Program-made: the position numbers and the translations under genes | The notes under the pieces: generated by a model | What the model saw: only the letters and a program-made list of their open reading frames with translations | What the model was told of the DNA's origin: nothing | Database searches by the model: none | Assembly (NCBI GenBank): GCA_903886975.1 | Contig: CAISOB010000026.1 | Coordinates: 27,896-91,895, forward strand | Length of the DNA: 64,000 bases | From: an uncultured beta proteobacterium | Lineage (GTDB): Bacteria > Pseudomonadota > Gammaproteobacteria > Burkholderiales > Rhodocyclaceae | Reading direction: 5' to 3' | Shown here: piece after piece, positions 59,667 to 64,000 of the stretch | Layout of the letters: each line of letters begins with the position of its first letter | Position numbering within the stretch: the stretch's first letter is position 1

Positions 59667-59914
59667 TTGGCCAGCTTTCGCGCAACGCCCTTGCCCGCGT
59701 TCAATTGCGCCATCGCCGCGAGCAGGCGTCTTGCGTTGGCCGGCGTGCGCAGCAGGTAGGCCGTTTCCTCAAGCGCCTTGTAGTCCTCGAGCGAGAGCAT
59801 GACGACCGACTGTTCGCCGTTGCGCGTGATGATCAGCGCTTCATGGTCTTCGCAAACCCGGTCCATGGTACTCGCCAGGTTGGCGCGAGCGGCGGTGTAA
59901 GTGATGGCATCCAT
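59663..59914 (-). CDS. yefM: YefM-family antitoxin
   Basis: 83 residues (MDAITYTAARANLASTMDRV), the Phd/YefM fold: ITRNGEQSVVMLSLEDYKALEETAYLL, then a flexible toxin-binding tail. Ribosome site AAGGAGACT. Auto-represses with YoeB from the palindrome immediately upstream. The pair sits between the copper operon and the integron integrase gene, a place where it could help hold the integron platform. Confidence 0.93.
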   Translation of the reverse strand: MDAITYTAARANLASTMDRVCEDHEALIITRNGEQSVVMLSLEDYKALEETAYLLRTPANARRLLAAMAQLNAGKGVARKLAK

Positions 59915-59927
59915 GCATAGTCTCCTT

Positions 59928-59949
59928 TATGTACGTGTTACTGTACATA
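59928..59949 (-). promoter_or_regulatory. YefM operator
   Basis: TATGTAC (59928-59934), eight bases, GTACATA (59943-59949), containing a TGTACA core (59942-59947) as in known YefM sites. It lies 13 bp before the antitoxin start. The neighbouring 59950-60023 has no gene. Confidence 0.75.
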
Positions 59950-60023
59950 CCTGACGTCCTTATGTCCACCCCTCCGGCCGGCTCGCGATCGAGTCGATTC
60001 AAGCGCAGGCGATACGTCCCCGT

Positions 60024-61013
60024 CTAAAGCCCGTCGAGCGGACTGATCACGCCTCTGCCGCCCTTGTTGAGCACATGCGTGTAGATCATCGTCGTGCTCA
60101 CGTCCGCATGGCCGAGCAGTTCCTGCACGGTACGGATGTCGTAGCCCGACTCCAGGAGATGCGTAGCGAAACTGTGGCGCAGGGTGTGCGGCGTCGCCGG
60201 CTTGTTGATCCCGGCGTCGCGCACTGCCTGGCGGATCGCGCGCTGCACGGTCTGATCCTGCACGTGGTGCCGGCGCACTGCCCCGGAACGTGGATCGACG
60301 GACAGCACACGCGATGGGAAGACGTATTGCCACATCCACTCGCGCCCGGCGGCCGGATACTTGCGGTCCAGCGCGTACGGAAGATAGACCTCGCCGTAGC
60401 CGGCCGCCAGATCGCTCCGATGCAATTCGCGCACGCGTTCAAGATGGGCGAGAAGAGCCGGCGCCAAGCTCGCAGGCAACATGGTCACCCGGTCTTTCGC
60501 GCCTTTGCCGTCGCGCACCAGGATTTCGCCACGCTCGAAATTCACGTCCTTGACGCGCAGTCGCAGGCATTCCATGACGCGGAAACCCGTGCCATAAAGC
60601 AGCCGGCCGATCAGGTTGAGGCTGCCCTCGAGCCTGGGCAGTACGGCCGCGACTTCTTGCCGGCTCAGCACCACGGGCAGCCGCTTGGTCGTCCGGGCCG
60701 ATTCCACCTCATCCAGCCATGGCAATTCGATGGCCAGCACTTCCTTGTAGAGAAAGAGCAGGGCGCTCTTGGCCTGATTCTGAGTCGCGGCAGCGACTCG
60801 GCCAGCCACCGCCAAGTGCGTCAGAAACGCCTGGACTTCGACCGCTCCCATGTCTTTTGGATGTCGCTTGCCAAAATGACAAATAAATCGTCTAATCCAA
60901 TCGACATAGGCTTGCTCGGTGCGGATGCTGTAATGTTTAAAACGGATTCGTGCCCGTACCTGCTCCAACAGCATCGGCGCGGAACCTCCAGAATATGACA
61001 GAATCGAAGCCAT
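60024..61013 (-). CDS. intI: Integron integrase (IntI, tyrosine recombinase)
   Basis: Inserts and excises gene cassettes by attI x attC or attC x attC recombination. From the ATG at 61013 it has 329 residues. The N-terminal SAM-like domain carries [28 protein letters not shown]. Catalytic residues are all present: Arg in [20 protein letters not shown], the [30 protein letters not shown] box and Tyr in [14 protein letters not shown]. The integron-specific extra patch is clear ([35 protein letters not shown]). A longer frame to 61127 would read through the LexA box, so the shorter start is preferred. No sign of inactivation. Confidence 0.95.
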   Translation of the reverse strand: MASILSYSGGSAPMLLEQVRARIRFKHYSIRTEQAYVDWIRRFICHFGKRHPKDMGAVEVQAFLTHLAVAGRVAAATQNQAKSALLFLYKEVLAIELPWLDEVESARTTKRLPVVLSRQEVAAVLPRLEGSLNLIGRLLYGTGFRVMECLRLRVKDVNFERGEILVRDGKGAKDRVTMLPASLAPALLAHLERVRELHRSDLAAGYGEVYLPYALDRKYPAAGREWMWQYVFPSRVLSVDPRSGAVRRHHVQDQTVQRAIRQAVRDAGINKPATPHTLRHSFATHLLESGYDIRTVQELLGHADVSTTMIYTHVLNKGGRGVISPLDGL

Positions 61014-61072
61014 TTTCGGGCACCCCCAAAGAATTGGAAACTTCATGCGCGAATCAAGCTTAGCACAAACAC

Positions 61073-61088
61073 CTGTTGTTTTGTACAG
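61073..61088 (-). promoter_or_regulatory. LexA box upstream of intI
   Basis: CTGTTGTTTTGTACAG: the exact CTGT-N8-ACAG LexA consensus, 60 bp before the intI start. SOS control of integron integrases through such a box is established in other systems; here it is inferred from the motif. Confidence 0.85.
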
Positions 61089-61095
61089 TACTATT

Positions 61096-61133
61096 GACGC
61101 AATATATTCCGTCATGACGGAAAACATTGCGTC
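61096..61133. repeat. 38-bp near-perfect palindrome next to attI
   Basis: Arms 61096-61114 (GACGCAATATATTCCGTCA) and 61115-61133 mirror each other at 17 of 19 positions and meet without a loop at TCATGA. It lies between the LexA box and the attI boundary. It is not an attC site: there is no GTTRRRY box on the palindrome. Confidence 0.8.
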
Positions 61134-61160
61134 ATTTAGGTGCCCTATTTCACGTTAGGC
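61134..61160 (+). other. attI recombination region and first cassette boundary
   Basis: The GTTAGGC core box at 61154-61160 is the junction between attI and cassette 1, reading TTTCACGTTAGGC. The left limit of attI is not visible. No convincing outward cassette promoter (Pc) could be identified in the surrounding sequence. Confidence 0.75.
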
Positions 61161-61164
61161 GAAT

Positions 61165-61503
61165 ATGGCTCGCACCTATTTTCCAATGTTGGGGCTATCG
61201 ATTCTTGGGCTGTTGTTCAGCGCATTTAAGTCGCGTCCAGATTTCTCAAATATAGAGGGGTGGATGTTTTCGGTCTTGTGGTGCTCTTTAGCGTGGTGCC
61301 TATTGGTGTGGGTAGCTGCTCTTTCATTTCGCTTCAATCTGTTTCTCGCAACGATTGGGGGTTTCTTGGCTCTTGCGGGATCGGAGTTCCTGTTATTTTC
61401 CTACGTACAAGATCCCCTTCTATTTGCGGTAAAGCCGATGTATCAGCTACCGATCGGCGCAATGGGAATTTTAATTGGCCTTTTTTGTCGGAGGTGGCAA
61501 TGA
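61165..61503 (+). CDS. Cassette 1: small membrane protein of unknown function
   Basis: 112 residues, with four predicted membrane segments (MLGLSILGLLFSAF, WMFSVLWCSLAWCLLVWVAAL, FNLFLATIGGFLALAGSEFLLF, MYQLPIGAMGILIGLFC) and an ending CRRWQ. The start is only 10 bp inside the cassette, so expression likely comes from an upstream promoter. No family recognised. Confidence 0.75.
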   Translation: MARTYFPMLGLSILGLLFSAFKSRPDFSNIEGWMFSVLWCSLAWCLLVWVAALSFRFNLFLATIGGFLALAGSEFLLFSYVQDPLLFAVKPMYQLPIGAMGILIGLFCRRWQ

Positions 61504-61509
61504 AGATAT

Positions 61510-61596
61510 GCCTAACCCGGCGCTCAACCTCGCTCCCTTCGGTCGCTGGACGCGGCGCGATAAAGCCGCGCCGCGCCGGTTAGCTTTGCGTTAGAG
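61510..61596 (+). other. attC site 1 (87-bp class)
   Basis: Starts GCCTAAC (61510) and ends GTTAGAG (61590-61596). Inner arms CGGCGC/GCGCCG and GGCGCGATAAAGCCGCGCC make a long imperfect stem. Class shared with attC 2 and 6. Confidence 0.92.
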
Positions 61597-61605
61597 ATCA
61601 TCAGC

Positions 61606-62037
61606 ATGCGCGCGCTAACGGTCGCTTTCCTAGGCCTGCTTGTGTATTCGGCGAGTACTCTTGCGTCGAAATGCTCTGTGCCTGCGGACGTGTACTTTGA
61701 CTCTGGTAGTCGAGACATCTCAGACATGCAAAAGGAACGCATCAATCGACCTATTGATCGGGTAAAACTGGACAACACAGTCCTTGCCGTACTTCTCGTG
61801 GGCCATACAGATTCTCTTGAAGTGCCAAGAGAAAGACAGTCTCAATTGTCGTTAGACCGAGCCAACGCAGTTGCCGAATACGTTATTAGCACGTACCCAG
61901 AATTGAAGGCCGTTGTTCATGTCGAAGGCAAAGGGGCATTGCAGCCGCTCAGTTACAAGGACGTTTCGCCAAATCGTCGCGTAGATATTGAAGTTATTTG
62001 CATTGTGCAAGGCCCCTTTGGTATTCCGAAGAAATGA
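61606..62037 (+). CDS. Cassette 2: exported OmpA-like domain protein
   Basis: 143 residues, signal peptide MRALTVAFLGLLVYSASTLAS, then an OmpA-C/MotB-like peptidoglycan-binding domain: VYFDSGSRDIS, AVLLVGHTDSLEV, QLSLDRANAVAEYVISTYPELKAVVHVEGKGALQPL and NRRVDIEVICIV. It keeps the NRRVDIE motif that ends these domains. A cassette protein that binds the cell wall. Confidence 0.85.
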   Translation: MRALTVAFLGLLVYSASTLASKCSVPADVYFDSGSRDISDMQKERINRPIDRVKLDNTVLAVLLVGHTDSLEVPRERQSQLSLDRANAVAEYVISTYPELKAVVHVEGKGALQPLSYKDVSPNRRVDIEVICIVQGPFGIPKK

Positions 62038-62038
62038 T

Positions 62039-62125
62039 CTCTAACCCGGCGCTCAACCTTGCTCCCTTCGGTCGCTGGACGCGGCGCGATAAAGCCGCGC
62101 CGCGCCGGTTAGCTTTGCGTTAGGC
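62039..62125 (+). other. attC site 2 (87-bp class)
   Basis: From CTCTAAC (62039) to GTTAGGC (62119-62125). Body nearly identical to attC 1 (a CCTTGCTCCC variant). Confidence 0.92.
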
Positions 62126-62127
62126 AC

Positions 62128-62409
62128 ATGAGACTACTCGCGACCATCATGCTTGCAATCGTGACCTACGGGGTTACGCTCTGGCTCCTCGATCATGCTT
62201 TTGGCGTACCCTCGGAGTCTCAGCTCTATTGGTTTTGCTTTGCTTCGAGTGGGCTCGTTCTTGTCGCTGGGTTGGTAGCTGGCTTCCGTCGCACACAGTT
62301 TCGTTTAGGTGTCGCAGCCCCTGCCATTCTGGTCTCTCTGCTCTTGGTTGCCTGCGGAGATATTGCGCTTGCAGTTGCTTATTCATGTGCCAAAGGGGTT
62401 TGCCTGTGA
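62128..62409 (+). CDS. Cassette 3: small membrane protein of unknown function
   Basis: 93 residues, three hydrophobic segments (LLATIMLAIVTYGVTLWLL, LYWFCFASSGLVLVAGLVAGF, LGVAAPAILVSLLLVACGDIALAVAY). The ATG is 8 bp inside the cassette. No family recognised. Confidence 0.7.
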   Translation: MRLLATIMLAIVTYGVTLWLLDHAFGVPSESQLYWFCFASSGLVLVAGLVAGFRRTQFRLGVAAPAILVSLLLVACGDIALAVAYSCAKGVCL

Positions 62410-62413
62410 CAGT

Positions 62414-62476
62414 GCCTAACCTTGCGTTCGAGACGGACGCTGCGCAAGCGCAGCGCCGCTCAACTTCACGTTAGAG
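62414..62476 (+). other. attC site 3 (63-bp class)
   Basis: From GCCTAAC (62414) to GTTAGAG (62470-62476). Central stem GGCGCTGCGCTTGCGCAGCG on the opposite strand (GACGCTGCG CAA GCGCAGCG here). Class shared with attC 4 and 5. Confidence 0.92.
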
Positions 62477-62484
62477 GTCTCCCT

Positions 62485-62871
62485 ATGCGCGTCGTTGTAG
62501 TCTTGCTAACTGCACTATTTGCCCCGGGCGTTTCGGCCGCGGATGAAAGCTTTACAGGCTTCTGGAAGCGCAACTGTGGAGATGCTTTTGGCTTACAAAT
62601 AAAGCCCGCCACCGACGATCAATTTTCAGTTTCGTTTTGCGGGCCCGGGGGTTGTTTTGAACCAGGCACTTATCGGCCAAACACCACGCTCAAGGATGAC
62701 CCCGCGTATCAGGTAATTGACTCAACCCACATTAAGGTTCGGGGCCAAGATGGTTGGTCTGACTACAGTAAGTGCACGATCGAAATCAATCCAAAGCTTC
62801 AGTACAAGGATTGCGTTCGTGGGAGCGCAACGACCGCCTCAAATGCACAGGGGGCGAAATGCAAAAGTTGA
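62485..62871 (+). CDS. Cassette 4: exported Cys-containing protein of unknown function
   Basis: 128 residues from the ATG at 62485 (the longer frame from 62422 only translates attC 3). Signal peptide MRVVVVLLTALFAPGVSAAD; the mature chain has cysteines in RNCGDAFG, FCGPGGCFEPG, KCTIEIN, KDCVRG and CKS, suggesting disulfides. FWKRNCGDAFGLQIKP...YSKC has the look of a small exported beta domain. No named family. Confidence 0.75.
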   Translation: MRVVVVLLTALFAPGVSAADESFTGFWKRNCGDAFGLQIKPATDDQFSVSFCGPGGCFEPGTYRPNTTLKDDPAYQVIDSTHIKVRGQDGWSDYSKCTIEINPKLQYKDCVRGSATTASNAQGAKCKS

Positions 62872-62887
62872 GCTTCGATTTCAGCAC

Positions 62888-62950
62888 CTCTAACCTTGCG
62901 TTCGAGACGGACGCTGCGCAAGCGCAGCGCCGCTCAACTCCACGTTAGGG
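62888..62950 (+). other. attC site 4 (63-bp class)
   Basis: CTCTAAC at 62888 to GTTAGGG at 62944-62950. Body nearly identical to attC 3 apart from CAACTCCACG in place of CAACTTCACG. Confidence 0.92.
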
Positions 62951-62957
62951 AAAGTGG

Positions 62958-63332
62958 ATGCTCAGGGAACTTCGAAATGCCAGGCAAGTCGCAGGAGAAC
63001 GTAAACGTCGCTGGTTCCTCTGCAACGAGATCGACCTTGTCGTTTGGGAAGAAGATAGCGAGGTCATTTCCGCCTTTCAACTCGCATATGACAAACACCG
63101 CGATGAACATTGCATTTCGTGGAAGAAAGATGAGGGTTTCGTTCATTACGTTGTCGATGATGGCGAACCTTTTCCTGGTGTGAATAACACCCCTCTTCTC
63201 TATGCAGATGGGGCGTTCGAATGTAATCGCGTTCTGGCACGGTTTCTTGATTTGGCATCAGAAGTCCCGCTCAATATTGTCACTTTCGTCGAAAGTAAGC
63301 TTCGTGAGTTCAATAGACCGCACATCCCCTAA
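62958..63332 (+). CDS. Cassette 5: soluble protein of unknown function
   Basis: 124 residues (MLRELRNARQVAGERKRRWF), predicted cytosolic, basic N-terminus and then an acidic body (LCNEIDLVVWEEDSEVISAFQLAYDKHRDEHCISWKKDEGFVHYVVDDGE). No recognised family. GGGAAAGTGG serves as ribosome site. Its last bases overlap the start of attC 5. Confidence 0.75.
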   Translation: MLRELRNARQVAGERKRRWFLCNEIDLVVWEEDSEVISAFQLAYDKHRDEHCISWKKDEGFVHYVVDDGEPFPGVNNTPLLYADGAFECNRVLARFLDLASEVPLNIVTFVESKLREFNRPHIP

Positions 63333-63389
63333 CCCTGCGTTCGAGACGGACGCTGCGCAAGCGCAGCGCCGCTCAACTCCACGTTAGCG
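63327..63389 (+). other. attC site 5 (63-bp class)
   Basis: CCCTAAC at 63327 to GTTAGCG at 63383-63389, same body as attC 3 and 4 (CCTGCG variant). Confidence 0.92.
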
Positions 63390-63750
63390 CTCTCCATTAT
63401 TTCGTCATGCATACCTTCTTGCCAATTCCGCCGCCGTTTCTGAGCGCCACCCTTTGTGGCTTCGTGCAGGCGTGGAGTGGTGCGCATCAGTCGCACGCAT
63501 CAGCGCGCTTTGCGGGCGGTGCTCCGTGGTTCGCGCTTGGTCGTGCTTGCGTTTGCCGTTGTCTGCCCCTCGCTCGCTTGGGTTCGTGCTTGCTTTACCT
63601 GCCGCTCTCCGTGGGTCGGCAGCAGTCCCGCTATGGTGGTTGGCACCTCAACCCGTCTTCTCCCTGCGGCGCTAACCCGGCGTTCAACCTCGCTCGCTTC
63701 GCTCGCTGGACGCGGCGCGATAAAGCCGCGCCGCGCCGGTTAACTTTGCG
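63384..63750 (+). other. Cassette 6: no convincing gene
   Basis: A 367-bp cassette. An ATG at 63407 opens a frame to 63754, but the frame runs through the whole attC 6; an overlapping frame from 63456 does the same. Neither looks like a normal protein (runs of Arg, Ser, Cys). It may be a non-coding cassette or one whose gene has been lost; promoter-only cassettes are known. Confidence 0.55.
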
Positions 63751-63756
63751 TTAGGC
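63670..63756 (+). other. attC site 6 (87-bp class)
   Basis: CGCTAAC at 63670 to GTTAGGC at 63750-63756, same body as attC 1 and 2 with a few changes (CGCTCGCTTCGCTCGCTGG). Confidence 0.92.
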
Positions 63757-63761
63757 GGCCG

Positions 63762-63935
63762 ATGAAGACAATCATCTGGATTCTCGCCCCATTGATTGAT
63801 AGTGCTGCCGCAGCGCTATTTGTGTCCAGCCTGAGCGTGACGGAACCCCCCTCCTTTTGGTTGTGAATGGCGCGGAATTGGGAGCCAGCGAGGCGGAGCA
63901 AAAGGTAGCCAGTCGATTGCTTGAAATGGACTCCT
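63762..63935 (+). pseudogene. Cassette 7: short gene with an apparent frameshift
   Basis: An ATG at 63762, placed 11 bp inside the cassette, encodes MKTIIWILAPLIDSAAAALF... and stops at 63866. Read with a -1 shift at a run of six C (63846-63851), the frame continues as LLLVVNGAELGASEAEQKVA... to a TGA near 63936. This looks like one gene broken by loss of a base in a homopolymer. The loss could be real, or a sequencing or assembly error. The remaining 63937-64000 shows nothing assignable; no attC is seen before the window ends. Confidence 0.5.
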
Positions 63936-64000
63936 GAGAGTCCAGCTTGTGCTGCTGGTTTTTGTCTTGCCTTGGCCAGCGGGCGTAGCGTAGCGGAGCA

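Larger units (their letters stand above)
60024..64000. mobile_element. Chromosomal integron: integrase, attI and at least seven cassettes
   Basis: An integron integrase gene on the minus strand faces away from an array of cassettes on the plus strand. Cassette boundaries fall at G/TTAG: 61154/61155, 61590/61591, 62119/62120, 62470/62471, 62944/62945, 63383/63384 and 63750/63751. The cassettes are 436, 529, 351, 474, 439 and 367 bp, and the seventh runs past the right edge. GC content drops by eye in several cassettes. Since the window ends inside the array, its full length is unknown. Confidence 0.95.

Noticed and set aside
61095..61110. TTGACG/TATATT as a cassette promoter (Pc)
   Set aside because: The hexamers are far too close together; no acceptable -35/-10 pair was found in the attI region.
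62896..63183. A 95-codon frame starting inside attC 4
   Set aside because: Begins with the attC translation (MRSRRTLRKRSAAQLHV) and overlaps the better cassette 5 gene.

Overview
The window is high-GC chromosomal DNA from a betaproteobacterium, probably of the Rhodocyclales type. This is judged from gene content and order (aat-bpt, rpsF-priB-rpsR-rplI-dnaB, prpE, a LigAB-type gallate dioxygenase, a cus RND system) and not from any marker gene. No rRNA, tRNA, CRISPR or prophage was seen.

Layout. 1-9.8 kb holds housekeeping genes: protein N-end tagging (bpt, aat) split by a 276-bp MITE-like element, a cell-wall peptidase, an AcuI-type reductase, a receiver-GGDEF protein that has lost its key residues in both domains, propionyl-CoA synthetase, the S6-PriB-S18-L9 operon and dnaB. 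9.8-18.7 kb holds a chemoreceptor and a lower-GC sugar-acid island: a mannonate-dehydratase-like enzyme, an SDR dehydrogenase, a FadR-type regulator, a fused TRAP permease with its receptor, and a decayed second copy of the dehydratase. 19.2-36 kb holds a hybrid sensor kinase, a ferric-type ABC importer, katG, ferritin, a gallate dioxygenase, an Ftr1/cupredoxin/outer-membrane set behind a Fur-like palindrome, and a transglutaminase-fold protein that lacks its catalytic residues. 36-48.4 kb holds phoH, bcp, upp-uraA, a polar amino acid ABC importer, a DinG-type helicase, an ATP-grasp-like orphan and clpB behind a consensus sigma-32 promoter. 48.7-59.3 kb holds small hypotheticals, a toxin-antitoxin pair and a complete copper/silver efflux locus (cusRS divergent from cusFCBA).

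59.4-64 kb is a chromosomal integron. A yefM-yoeB pair is followed by a complete integron integrase gene on the minus strand with a perfect LexA box, then an attI boundary and at least seven gene cassettes on the plus strand separated by six attC sites of two size classes (87 and 63 bp). The array runs off the right edge. Its cassettes mostly encode small membrane, exported or unknown proteins.

Two mobile-repeat stories cut across the window. A dispersed palindromic repeat (about 70 bp, paired CATTCCGGCGAAAGCCGGAA-type arms) lies between operons at nine places. At a tenth it sits inside cusA, in frame, together with four tandem 33-nt units that add roughly 65-80 residues to a cytoplasmic loop of the efflux pump. 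The 276-bp MITE between aat and bpt supplies the stop codon of aat.
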